DNA of 64,000 bases. It comes from Roseiarcus sp963770275 (lineage in GTDB: Bacteria; Pseudomonadota; Alphaproteobacteria; Rhizobiales; Beijerinckiaceae). The translations under genes and the position numbers were made by a program. The notes beneath the pieces were generated by a model, which was given only the letters and a program-made list of their open reading frames with translations, was not told the DNA's origin and did not search any database. Position 1 is the first letter of the stretch; the number at the start of each line of letters is the position of its first letter. Of the stretch, positions 46,666 through 56,269 are shown piece by piece. Location: contig CAVYPD010000013.1 in the NCBI GenBank assembly GCA_963770275.1, forward strand, positions 1 to 64,000, given 5' to 3'.

Positions 46666-47925
46666 ATGGCCGAGAGGACGCTTCCCAATCCGGACTATGC
46701 AACCAAAAATATGCGCCTCGTCGGTCATAGCGATCAAGGCGGAAAGTCCGACGGCGTGCAGCTCATGGTCCATCGTGGCTACGCTTATATCGGCCACATT
46801 TTCTCCAAGGGCTTCTCCGTGGTTGACGTCCGCGATCCCGCCCATCCCAAATACGTGAAGCATGTCGCCGCCCCGCCCAACACCTGGACACTCCATCTCC
46901 AGGCGCACGACGATCTTCTGCTGGTCATCCACAATAAGGACATGTTCGCCCAGCCGGAGCTCAGCGATGAGAAAGCCTACTACAAAGGCTCGGTCGATCA
47001 TCACGCCAAGCCGGAGACTACCGCGCGCAACTGGTCGGCAGGCATGGCGGTCTATGACCTCTCGAAGCCCGAGGATCCCAAGCAGATCGGTTTCTTGCCG
47101 GTCGAGGGAACGGGTCTGCATCGCCTGTGGTATATCGGCGGGCGCTGGGCCTACGCCTCGGCGCTGCTCGACGGGTTCTCCGACTACATCCTCATCACCA
47201 TCGACCTGGCTGACCCGAAGAAGCCGGTCCTCGCAGGGAAGTACTGGTTGCCGGGCATGAACGTGGCGGCCGGCGAGAAGGCGAATTGGCCGACCAAAAA
47301 CGGCCGCTTCGGCTTGCATCACGCCATCGTCCACGACGACATCGCCTATTGCAGCTGGCGCGACGCCTGCCTCGCCGTTGTCGACGTCAAGGACAAGGCC
47401 AATCCGAAACTCCTCGTCCACAAGGTCTGGGCGCCGCCGTTCGGAGGCGGCACGCACAACGCGCTGCCGCTGCCTAAGCGCAATCTGCTCGTCGTCGTCG
47501 ACGAGACGGTGCTCGACAATCAGGAGGACGGGTTCAAGCCGATCTGGATCTTCGACAATCAGGTGAAGGCCAACCCGATCAGCATCTCGACCTTTCCTCA
47601 GCCGTCGGACAAGGACTACCTCAAGGTCGGCGGTCATTTTGGGCCGCACAACGTCCATGAAAATCGACCCGGAAGCTTCGTCAGCGAGGAGCTGATCTTC
47701 TCCACGTACCAGAATGCGGGTTTGCGGGTGTACGACATCAAGGACCAGTTCCGGCCAAAGGAAGTGGCCGCGTTCGTGCCGCCTACGCCGGCCGCTACGT
47801 GGGTGGACCCTCGCCCAAACCGTCCGATCGTCCTGCATTCGGCGGACGTCTTCGTCGACAAGAATGCGCTCTGCTACGTCACCGACTTCAACGCCGGCCT
47901 CTACATCGTTGAATACAAAGGCTGA
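46666..47925 (+). CDS. LVIVD-repeat protein (beta-propeller-like)
   Basis: A 419-residue protein with at least five LVIVD-type repeats of the pattern V-D/Y-D-h-x-x-P-x-x-P-K: FSVVDVRDPAHPKYVKHV, AVYDLSKPEDPKQIGFL, ITIDLADPKKPVLAGKY, AVVDVKDKANPKLLVHK and RVYDIKDQFRPKEVAAF. These form blades of a propeller. No signal peptide is visible, so it is likely cytosolic. GLHHAIVHDD, GGTHNALPL and FGPHNVHENRP are histidine motifs repeated in comparable positions and might bind a metal. I do not know the reaction. It lies just after the sugar importer. Confidence 0.78.
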   Translation: MAERTLPNPDYATKNMRLVGHSDQGGKSDGVQLMVHRGYAYIGHIFSKGFSVVDVRDPAHPKYVKHVAAPPNTWTLHLQAHDDLLLVIHNKDMFAQPELSDEKAYYKGSVDHHAKPETTARNWSAGMAVYDLSKPEDPKQIGFLPVEGTGLHRLWYIGGRWAYASALLDGFSDYILITIDLADPKKPVLAGKYWLPGMNVAAGEKANWPTKNGRFGLHHAIVHDDIAYCSWRDACLAVVDVKDKANPKLLVHKVWAPPFGGGTHNALPLPKRNLLVVVDETVLDNQEDGFKPIWIFDNQVKANPISISTFPQPSDKDYLKVGGHFGPHNVHENRPGSFVSEELIFSTYQNAGLRVYDIKDQFRPKEVAAFVPPTPAATWVDPRPNRPIVLHSADVFVDKNALCYVTDFNAGLYIVEYKG

Positions 47926-48487
47926 CAGTGTCTATTTCGAGGGAGCTGCCGTAGAGAGCGTTGCGACATTGCCCAGCAAAGCCGCAGGCAAAAACGAATA
48001 CCTGGTCCCGCCTAGGGCTACTTGCTGACCATCCGAGGGAAATCGGGTGATTCTCTGGCGTCCAGCCCACCCGTGTCGCAGTGTTTGTGTCTAAGCACTT
48101 GCCCCGGCTTCCGCGCGAACGTGCCGTGGCGCGACGATAGCTGTGCCTCCTAAAGCAGACGTTTGATCTATTGCCGCCCTCCGCCCAACTGCGACGGGCG
48201 CGGCCGCGATCTGCTATGTCCGCTTCACGTCCGACTCCAGCCGTTGGGTTAGCGCAATAGCTGTCGTTCCCTGAAGGGGCTTGGGCGCAGTTCCAGCTTC
48301 CCCGCGGGGCGCGCCGACGACCCTGCCACATAGGTAGTTCCTCGCATTGACAGGTTGAAAAAATATCCATCACGTTTTTGTGACGGTCGAGCTTACGCCT
48401 AAGTTCATGCCCCAAGAGAGGAGGGTATACGTGCACGCGGCAACGACATTCCTGGCGATTTGACCATCCCTTGAAAGGAGCAAGATC
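47926..48487. other. Non-coding region between the LVIVD and SDR genes
   Basis: About 560 bases without a supported gene. TTGACA near 48346 and an AT-rich stretch (GAAAAAATATCC) directly after it may be the SDR promoter. A clear AAAGGAG site precedes the GTG start. Confidence 0.4.
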
Positions 48488-49291
48488 GTGCCCAAGACCA
48501 TCCTCATCACGGGCGCCGGCTCGGGTTTCGGCGAAAGCGCAGCAATTGGCATGGCCAAGAACGGTCATACCGTCATCGCCACGGTGCAGGTGTCACCGCA
48601 AGTCACGCCGCTGCGTGAAAAGGCAAAGGCGATGGGGCTCAGCAATCTGCGTGTGGAACGGCTCGATCTGACCGATCCTTATGACATCGCGCAGGCGCAA
48701 ACTTTCGACGTCGACGTGTTGTGGAACAACGCAGGAATGGGCGAGGCGGGACCTGTTTTTGAAATCCCAGTCGAACTCGTGCGCCACAATTACGAAGTCA
48801 ATGTCTTCCTGCCCCTCCAACTCACACAGCGCTTCGTGCGGAAATGGATCGACGCCAAGCAGAAGGCCAAGATTGTCTTCACGTCCTCGATGGGCGGCCT
48901 TTTTACGCCAGCCAACTGGGGCGTCTACGTCTCCACCAAGCACGCTCTAGAATCCGTCGCCGAGGCGCTCAAGCAAGAACTCGAACCCTACGGGATCAAG
49001 GTGCAGACGATCAATCCAGGCGCCTTCTACACGGGATACAACGAGACCATGGCGGATGCGCCCTTCCGCTGGCTCGACGATAGCAAGCACGTCACCAAGC
49101 GCGCGGCGCTTCGCCGGGAGTTCGACTCCTTCCTCAAGGCGCCCGACGGGCATCTGGATGCGCGCGAAATGATCGACAGGATGATCGAGATCGTTCCGGC
49201 CGACACAGGCAAGTTCCGCAATGTGGTGCCCAAGGCCACAGAGGACTTGCTGAAGGCACATCAACTTGCGGCATGGGAGAACCAGATCTGA
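48488..49291 (+). CDS. SDR-family oxidoreductase
   Basis: A 267-residue short-chain dehydrogenase. ITGAGSGFGESAAIGMAK has the TGxxxGxG motif, VLWNNAGMG the NNAG motif, VFTSSMGGL the catalytic serine and YVSTKHALESV the Tyr/Lys pair. The unusual FGE after the glycine motif and the C-terminal extension (FLKAPDGHLDAREM) resemble the group with hydroxysteroid- or retinol-dehydrogenase-like members. It starts with GTG 48488 behind AAAGGAG. Followed at 145 bases by an NTF2-like gene. Confidence 0.85.
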   Translation: MPKTILITGAGSGFGESAAIGMAKNGHTVIATVQVSPQVTPLREKAKAMGLSNLRVERLDLTDPYDIAQAQTFDVDVLWNNAGMGEAGPVFEIPVELVRHNYEVNVFLPLQLTQRFVRKWIDAKQKAKIVFTSSMGGLFTPANWGVYVSTKHALESVAEALKQELEPYGIKVQTINPGAFYTGYNETMADAPFRWLDDSKHVTKRAALRREFDSFLKAPDGHLDAREMIDRMIEIVPADTGKFRNVVPKATEDLLKAHQLAAWENQI

Positions 49292-49436
49292 TGTCCGCGC
49301 GGCCGCCGAATCTATCGGCGGTAAACCAGCCAAGCGCCCGGTCGCGGCCTAGCGGCCGACCAATGAAACGGGAGGAGCCACATCGCGCGAACTGTCGTCA
49401 CTATGGCCGCGCTCGCGGCGCTGATGGTGTCCCTGC

Positions 49437-49883
49437 ATGACCCCATCCGAAGATCGTATCGAGAGCCTCAACAACGCGATCGTCAAGGCGAGCTTCGAGA
49501 CCTGGGCATCCGGCGCCGTCAGCCCTTATGACCTGCTGGCGGACGATGCGAGTTGGAGCATTGTCGGCCATTCGGTGGCGTCCAAAACCTATCCGAGCAA
49601 GGAAGCCTTTCTGCTCGAGGTCATCCGCCCATTCAACGCCCGTATGAGCGGAGGCCTGAAGCCTACCGTCCGCAATATCTACGCCGAGGGCGAAACCGCC
49701 ATCGTCTTCTTCGACGCCAGCGGCACGGCTCGCGACGGCAAGCCTTATGCCAACACCTATGCCTGGTTCCTCAGTCTGGAGAGCAGCAAGGTAATGAAGG
49801 CGTCGGCCTTCTTCGACAGCATCGTATTCAACGACTTCTGGCAGCGGGTACAACCTGAGCCGTCGAAGTCGCCGAAGGAATGA
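49437..49883 (+). CDS. NTF2-like (SnoaL) family protein
   Basis: A 148-residue protein of the nuclear transport factor 2-like fold: a helix-rich start (IESLNNAIVKASFETWASGA), AVSPYDLLADDASWSIVGHS, and closing strands (YAWFLSLESSKVMKASAFFD). Members include polyketide cyclases, isomerases and unknown proteins. Directly upstream (49387-49436) another frame encodes a signal-peptide-like run (TVVTMAALAALMVSLH) that would join this protein after a one-base shift, so the native protein might be secreted. Its stop overlaps the ATG of the cyclase gene (ATGA). Confidence 0.75.
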   Translation: MTPSEDRIESLNNAIVKASFETWASGAVSPYDLLADDASWSIVGHSVASKTYPSKEAFLLEVIRPFNARMSGGLKPTVRNIYAEGETAIVFFDASGTARDGKPYANTYAWFLSLESSKVMKASAFFDSIVFNDFWQRVQPEPSKSPKE

Positions 49884-52800
49884 GCGGCGCAGGTGTTTGG
49901 GACGTGACTATGGACGTGGGAGACTGGCTGCGAAGCCTTGGACTGAGCGAATACGAGTCGGCGTTCCGCGACAATCAAATTGACAGCGAGGTCCTCCCGA
50001 AGCTGACGGGGGATGACCTTAAAGAGCTGGGCGTGACGTCCGTCGGACACCGTCGGAGGCTATTGTCGGCCATCGCTGAGCTGTCGGGGACATTTACGGA
50101 GTCGGCGATTGTCGCAAAGGCAATCCGCATCGATCTTCCCGTCCACCCTGCCGCCGAGCGCCGTCAGCTAACCGTGATGTTCTGCGATCTCGTTGGTTCG
50201 ACAGCGATGTCGGCTCGGCTCGATCCCGAGGACGTGCGTGAGTTGATCGCTGCCTATCACCATTGCTGCGCGAGCCTTATTGAGCGCGGTGGAGGGTTCG
50301 TCGCCAAGTACATGGGCGACGGCGTGCTCGGCTATTTTGGCTATCCGCAAGCGCACGAGCATGACGCTGAGCGGGCCGTGAGGGCGGGGCTCGCTATCGT
50401 CAAGGCAGCGCCGACGCTGCAAACCGCTGCCGGCGTCGCCGCTGCATGTGCGCGTGGGAATCGCGACCGGGATCGTGGTCGTCGGCGATCTGTTGGGCGC
50501 GGGAGAGGCGCAGGAGCGTGAGGTCGTCGGCAGTACGCCAAATCTGGCCGCGCGGCTCCAAGGGATCGCCGAGCCCGACAGCGTCGTCATCGCCGAAGGC
50601 ACGCGGAAATTGCTGGGAGAGCTGTTCGAACTTGTCGATCTCGGCCCCCAGAAGACTCAAGGGCGTCGTGGGGACAACGCGGGCCTTCGCGGCGCTGAGG
50701 GAAAGTTCTCAGGTGAACCGCTTCGAGGCTTTGCACCCGGACGGTCTATCGGCGCTCGTCGGGCGGGAGGCGGAGTGCGAACTTTTGCTTCGGCGATGGG
50801 CCAAGGCGAAAGGGGGCGAAGGCCAAGTCGCGCTCATCTCAGGCGAGGCGGGCATCGGCAAATCCAGGCTGACGGCCGAGTTCCTGAAACGACTGCCGGG
50901 TGAACCCCACACCCGCTTGCGCTATTTCTGCTCGCCTCAACACACGGACAGCGCGCTCTATCCCATCATCGACCACATCGAGCGCGCCGCCAATTTTGCG
51001 CGCGAGGACGATGCAAAGACGAGACTCGACAAGTTGGAAACGGTGCTCGCCAAATCCTCGATGTCGAACGAAGACGCCGCGCTTCTGGCGCAAATGCTGT
51101 CCCTTCCGAACGACGGCCGTTATCCCGCATTGGACCTCGCCCCGCATCAACGGCGGCAGAGAACGCTCGCAGCGTTGGCCCGCCGGATCGAAGGGATTGC
51201 GCGCGAAACGCCGGTGCTGATGGTTTACGAGGACGCCCATTGGGCCGATCCTTCGAGCCTGGAAGCCATTGGCCTGCTCGTGGACAAGATCGAGACCTTG
51301 CGACTCCTGCTGTTCGTCACCTTTCGGCCGGAATTCGTCCCGCCGTGGGGCGCGCGTCCGCATGTGACGGCGCTCGCGATCAACCGCCTCGCTTCCCGCG
51401 AGGTGACAGCGGTGATCGACCGGGTCGCCGGGAGAAAGCAACTGGCGGCGAACATCCGGCAAGACATCGTCGAGCGGGCCGACGGAATCCCCTTGTTTGT
51501 GGAAGAGATGACGAAGGCGGTGCTGGAGGCGGAGGGCGAGGGCGCGGCGGCACGCATGATCGCTTCAGCGCCGTCTCCTGCACTGGCCGTCCCGGCGAGC
51601 CTGCACGCCTCGCTAATGGCTCGGCTTGACCGACTGGGACCGGCCAAGGGTGTCGCACAGATCGGAGCTGCGATCGGGCGGGAATTTTCCCATGCGCTCC
51701 TGGTCTCGATTGCCGGCGAGACGCAGCCGGAACTGGCGGCGTCGCTGGACCGGCTTCTTCAATCTGGCCTCCTGTCTCGCGAGGGGACGCCGCCGAACGC
51801 CACGTACCTCTTCAAGCACGCACTGGTCCAGGACGCGGCCTATGGGACGCTTCTGCGCGAGCCGAGACGCGCGCTGCACGCCCGAATCGCGAATGCAATT
51901 GAAGAGGGGTTCCCGGAAGTCGCGGAGAGCCATCCGGAGACGCTTGCCCGACACCACACCGAGGCTGGCCAAATTGAGAAGGCCGCCAGCTCGTGGGGCA
52001 AGGCGGGTCAGCGTTCTCTATGGAACGCTGCATTCCCGGAAGCCGAGAGACAGCTGACCCGGGCGCTCGCTCAGATCGCGTCCTTGCCTAGCGCCCCTCT
52101 CGTGCGGCGCGAGCAGATCAAGTTCCAGGTCGGACTTTCATACGCACTGATGCAAACGAAGGGCTACGGGGCGCCCGAAACCAAAGCGGCATTCGAACTC
52201 GCCCAGGTGCTAATCGAAGGGGCAGAGGCGCTTGGCGAGCCAGCGGAGGACCCGTTGGCGTTGTTCTCCATTCTATACGGCGTCTGGGTCTGGAACTTTG
52301 CAGCGTTTAACAACCGTGTGACGCTCGACCTCGCAACGCAGTTCTTCGCGCTCGCGCGTGAGCAAGATGCGACGCTCCCGTTGGCGATCGGCCATCGAAT
52401 CACCGCCAGTTCCCTTCTTGTGGCCGGGGAGATCGCCAAGGCCCGAGAACACTTCGCTAGCGCGAGCGCACTCTACGACGCGGACAAACATCGTCCGTTG
52501 GTGGCCCGGATTGGGCATGACCTCGGCGTGATGACACTATGCTCACAGGGGAATCGACCTGTGGCTTCTTGGCTATCCCGATGCGGCTCGTGCAGACATC
52601 GACCGCGCCCTTGGCGAGGCGCGCGAATTCCAGCATGCGGCAACGCTGATGTATGCTCTAAATTACACTTCGATAGTGAGCGCGCTTCGGCGAGACATCG
52701 CCAACGCGCGAGTCGATGAACTTCTCGGGCTCGCAGATGAAAGAGGGGCGCTGTTCTGGAAGGCGTCAGGGGGGTTGATCAAGAGTTGGCTGTTTCTTCT

Positions 52801-53300
52801 GGAAGGCCATGCCTCAGACGCCGTAACGTCCTTCAGCTCTGCGATTCCCATATATAGGTCGACGGGGGCAACAATTTTCGTTCCTCTTTTTCTGTCGATG
52901 CTCGGACGCGCCTTTGCGAGGCTGGCGGCAATTTGACCCAGCGCGCCGCTGCATTGGTGAAGCGATAGCCCTTGCGGAGGCGTCAGGAGAACGATGGTTC
53001 GATGCAGAAATTTATCGGATTGCGGGTGAAATAGAATTGGGCTCATCTGAACCCAAAGGTCCCAACGCGCAGCGCTACTTTGAGCAAGCGTTGGACGTCG
53101 CTCGCGCGCAACAGGCACGCTCCTTGGAACTTCGCGCCGCGACTAGCCTTGCACGGCTCTGGCGCGGTCAGGGGCGGCGCACGGAAGCCCGTGATCTACT
53201 CGCTCCCGTCTACGAGTGGTTCACCGAGGGCTTCGACACTCCCGACCTGAAAGAGGCGAAGGCATTGCTCGAGGAGCTGGGGTCGCAGGTTGCTCTCTAA
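49880..53300 (+). CDS. SAM-domain class III adenylate/guanylate cyclase with AAA and TPR regions (four frame breaks)
   Basis: With four surplus bases removed (about 50432, 50657, 52556, 52932) the gene reads as one protein of about 1138 residues. Order: SAM domain (VGDWLRSLGLSEYESAFRD), class III cyclase (QLTVMFCDLVGSTAMSARLD with the metal Asp; KYMGDGVLGYFGYP; VRVGIATGIVVVGDLLG), AAA/NB-ARC-like ATPase (Walker A ISGEAGIGKSRL, Walker B LMVYEDAHWADPSS), then a long helical TPR-like region to LLEELGSQVAL. This architecture is common in Rhizobiales as a signalling protein of unknown input. ATG 49880 overlaps the NTF2-like stop; ATG 49910 is an alternative start right before the SAM domain. Translation of the raw sequence would give five pieces. 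Confidence 0.85.
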
Positions 53301-53376
53301 ATTTGCCCGAGGGACCGACCGGGCTGGAAATCAACCGCTCGGATTATTCCTGAAGGTTGCCGTTAGGCGGTCTCCA

Positions 53377-53574
53377 ATGCATCAAGCAACCATTCCCGAT
53401 GGCGCACCAAACGGCACCGTGGAGTGCAAGGATCGCTGCTGCGATTGCAGTTCTCGATTGAGGCTGGGCAAGCCGACGCAGGCGGTAGACGCCAACTTGA
53501 GCGTGTTTGATCAAATGACCGGCGACGAGCAAAAGACGATGCTCGCCGCTCTCGAGGTTCTCAAGGACGCCTAG
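53377..53574 (+). CDS. Hypothetical small protein next to the IS cluster
   Basis: An open frame of about 65 residues from ATG 53377 (a longer version starts at 53290). It has a cysteine cluster (CKDRCCDC) and ends QMTGDEQKTMLAALEVLKDA. The last codons are GAC GCC TAG, so the stop itself is in the CTAG where the IS630 element begins. I do not recognise it and it may not be expressed. Confidence 0.3.
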   Translation: MHQATIPDGAPNGTVECKDRCCDCSSRLRLGKPTQAVDANLSVFDQMTGDEQKTMLAALEVLKDA

Positions 53575-54523
53575 AGCCTTGAGCATTTAGGCTGAGGCAT
53601 AAGCTGCGCCAGTGAGATCGTTTGCGCATTTGTCTGGCGGGATGGTGGTGAGGGCTTTGGCGAGAGCGTCGGAGACGGCGTCGAGGGTTCGGGGCGCGGC
53701 TTTTCGGACGAAGCCTTTGATCTTGGCGAAGACCTGCTCGATCGGGTTGAGGGCGGGTGAGTATTTTGGGAGGAACAGGAGACCCGCGCCGGCGGCCTTG
53801 ATCGCGTTTCGCACGGCTTTGCCTTTGTGCGATCCTAGATTGTCGAGCACGACGATGTCGTTGCGCTTGAGGGTCGGGACTAGGAACTGTTCGACGTAGG
53901 CGAGAAACCGCTCGTCGTTGATGGGACCGTCGAACACGCAGGGCGCGTCGATGCGGTCGTTGCGCAGGGCAGCCAGGAATGTCGCGGTCTTCCAATGGCC
54001 GTGCGGGATCTTGGCGACGAGCCGACGTCCGCGCGGCGCCCAACTTAGAGCCGGGTCATGTTGGTCTTGGTCCAGGTCTCGTCGATGAACGCCAGTCGCG
54101 AAGGATCGACGCGCTTCTGATGGCTTCGCCAGCGCCTGCGATGGCGCTTTATGTCCGCACGATCCTGCTCGCGCGGGCCGACACGGCAATGATGAGCCGC
54201 TTCTTCCGCCGCATCGGCGTCACGCTCAAAAAAAGACGCTTATCGAAGCCTCGGACGGAGGTATCCGCCCATCTTCGCCGCCCGCCAACCGCTCCGTTCG
54301 AAGCGCTGCACCCACTTGATGGCCGAGGACTCGCTCACCCCAAAGCGCGCCGCAGCCGCCCGCCGGCTCATCTCTCCCCCAACCACCGCGTCGATCACCC
54401 GGTCGCGCAAGTCTTGCGAATAGGCACTGGCCATCCCTGCCGGCCTCCGCCCAGCCAGCAGCTTGAATCTGGCTCGCGCCGCTTTGGGAATGCCCCTCAA
54501 TTCAGTCAATCCAGATCGCGCTC
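53574..54523. mobile_element. IS630-type element, first of a chain of four IS
   Basis: The element lies between CTAG at 53571-53574 and CTAG at 54523-54526; IS630 elements duplicate a TA, here the TA inside each CTAG. Its ends both read GAGC inwards but the inverted repeat is poor beyond that. About 950 bases. It contains a transposase gene that is rearranged inside. Confidence 0.65.
53587..54509 (-). pseudogene. IS630-family transposase with an internal inversion
   Basis: The N-terminal part (from 54509, or the ATG at 54434) has a helix-turn-helix: MASAYSQDLRDRVIDAVVGG, then MSRRAAAARFGVSESSAIKW. The C-terminal part (54178 to 53587) reads EQDRADIKRHRRRWRSHQKR, FIDETWTKTNMTRL, then after a frame break HWKTATFLAALRNDRIDAPC, VLDNLGSHKGKAVRNAI and FLPKYSPALNPIEQVFAKIK, giving the catalytic D-D-E. 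Between 54176 and about 54255 the family sequence (MMSRFFRRIGVTLKK) is found on the opposite strand, i.e. inverted, and some 40 residues before it are missing. Not functional as it stands. Confidence 0.75.
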
Positions 54524-54531
54524 TAGTCTAG

Positions 54532-55423
54532 CACTACTTTGGCAGATTAAGAGTTCGGAAAGGGTTTTTGTCGACCGTTGGCTCCGCGATTTGCGGAGCC
54601 GACGATGGCGGATTGGAATGGGGATCTGGAGCGGTGGCTTTCGCCGTTCCTGGGGCGGCTCGGACACAAGGCGCGCCGACGGATGTGTCCGCTCTACGTT
54701 GCTGGGCTGATTGGGCCAGGCGACCGGAAGAGCGTCGAGCCAATGGCGTCGCGATGGGCGCCCGGCGACTACGACCAGTTGCATCATTTCATCGCGAGCA
54801 GCGTCTGGAACGAAGCGCCGCTGGAAGAGGAACTGGCGATCCAGGCGGACAAGCTGATCGGGGGCGCGAGCGCAATCCTTGTCGTCGACGACACGGCGCT
54901 GCCGAAGAAGGGATCGCATTCGGTCGGGGTCGCGCCGCAATACGCATCGGCGCTCGGCAAGACCGCCAATTGCCAGACGCTGGTGTCGCTGACGCTGGCG
55001 CGGGACGAGGTTCCGGTGATGATCGGCCTGCGCCTGTTTCTGCCGGAGAGCTGGACCGGCGACCCCGACCGGATGACGAAGGCCCGCGTGCCCGAAGACC
55101 GTCGCATCGCGCGCACGAAGCCGGAGATCGCGCTCGCCGAGATCGATCGCATCCGCGCCGCTGGCGTCCGGTTTGCGACGGTGCTGGCGGATGCAGGCTA
55201 TGGTCTGTCCGCGCCGTTCCGCCAGGGGCTCGACGCGCGCGGCCTGAAGTGGGCGGTCGGAATCCCCAAACAGCAGAAAGTCTATCCGAGCAAACGCCCA
55301 AGCCGACGCTGCCCGCGATCCGGCGCGCCGTCCTCGCCATTCTCGCTCGCGTGCCGCCATATCGATGTCCCCATTGCAGCCGAACCCTCCGAACACGCCT
55401 CGAATAAATCTGCCAAAGTAGTG
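54532..55423 (+). mobile_element. IS701-family element, deleted derivative with perfect ends
   Basis: Inverted repeats CACTACTTTGGCAGATT (54532-54548) and AATCTGCCAAAGTAGTG (55407-55423) match over 17 bases without error. Both are flanked directly by CTAG (54528-54531 and 55424-55427), the four-base target duplication expected for IS701. Length is 892 bases, about 400-500 short of a full element because of an internal deletion in the transposase gene. Confidence 0.8.
54605..55407 (+). pseudogene. IS701-family transposase with an internal deletion
   Basis: From ATG 54605: MADWNGDLERWLSPFLGRLG, HHFIASSVWNEAPLEEELA, ILVVDDTALPKKGSHSVGVA (first catalytic Asp) and FATVLADAGYGLSAPFRQGL (second Asp), the DDE_5 pattern of IS701 transposases. 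After VGIPKQQKVYP (about 55290) the frame jumps directly to the far C-terminal tail in another frame, LPAIRRAVLAILARVPPYRC, ending TRLE at 55407. The middle, including the catalytic Glu region, is deleted. Movement would need a transposase in trans. Confidence 0.75.
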
Positions 55424-55427
55424 CTAG

Positions 55428-56269
55428 GCTCCGAACTCAATCAGGTCCACCAGATGATAACGGCCGCGATCATGACGGCGGCGGCAAAGTTGGCTGCGAG
55501 CTGGTCGTATCGTGTGGCGATGCGTCTCCAATCCTTGAGGCGGCAGACCATGCGCTCGATGAGATTGCGTTGGCGATAGGCAGTCTCGTCGAACGGATGA
55601 TGTCGCTTGCGGGTCGGATTGTTCGGGATGACCGGAACCGTGCCGCGTTCGAGAAGAAAGCGACGCAGACCATCGCTGTCGTAGGCGGTGTCGGCAGCCA
55701 GGCGCCCGCCTGCCGGAACGCCGCTGATTAGCGCTGTCGCGACACGAACGTCGCCGAGATGGCCAGGCGTCGCTTCGATGGCGATGGGGCGTCCGCGCGC
55801 GCCGACGATGGCGTGGATTTTCGTGGTGCGCCCGCCGCGCGAGCGGCCAATCGCCTGCGCCTGCGCCCCCCTTTTCCGCCCGCCGCCGAGCGGTGAGCCT
55901 TGGCCGTCGTGCTGTCGATGGCTTGACCATCGCCGGGGTCGGCGCGCGCCAGCGCGTCAAACAGCCGACGCCAGATCCCGCGCATCGTCCAGCGGCGAAA
56001 GCGATTGTAGAGCGTCGTCGAAGGCCCGTACACGGCAGGGCAATCCTGCCACCGACAGCCGGTCTTCAGAACGGGGACGACGCCGCTGATGACCCGCCGG
56101 TCGTCAGTCCTTCCGCGCCCCGGGCTGGTTCTTGGGCAACAGCGGCCCAAGGGCTCCCCATTGCGCTTCGCTCAACCAAAATTCGCCCGCCATGATCCAA
56201 GCCCTCAAACCCAATTCGCCTTAAATTACAGACCGATAATCCACTCAATACCTTGCTTGAGCTTTGAAC
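55428..56269. mobile_element. IS5-family element (IS427 group)
   Basis: 842 bases between CTAG at 55424-55427 and CTAG at 56270-56273. The ends GCTCCGAACTCAA and (inverted) GTTCAAAGCTCAA agree at 9 of 13 positions. The left CTAG is shared with the IS701 element, the right one with the IS481 element. Length and gene layout suit the IS427 group. Confidence 0.7.
55441..56193 (-). CDS. IS5-family (IS427 group) transposase, two overlapping frames
   Basis: ATG 56193 gives MAGEFWLSEAQWGALGPLLP. A surplus base near 56105 leads to RTDDRRVISGVVPVLKTGCR, WQDCPAVYGPSTTLYNRF and AIDSTTAKAHRSAAGGKGG. At the slippery run AAAAGGGGGG (about 55871-55886) a -1 shift opens the second frame: AQAQAIGRSRGGRTTKIHAI, LAADTAYDSDGLRRFLLERG, YRQRNLIERMVCRLKDWRRI to the stop at 55441. 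The three catalytic residues (DST, DTAYD, RNLIERM) are all present. The -1 shift is the normal expression mode for this group; the +1 near the start is not. Confidence 0.78.

Noticed and set aside
46639..47838. A 399-codon minus-strand frame opposite the LVIVD gene
   Set aside because: It mirrors the plus-strand gene codon for codon, is rich in Arg/Asp/Val as expected for an antisense shadow of GC-rich DNA, and resembles no family. The LVIVD repeats are convincing.
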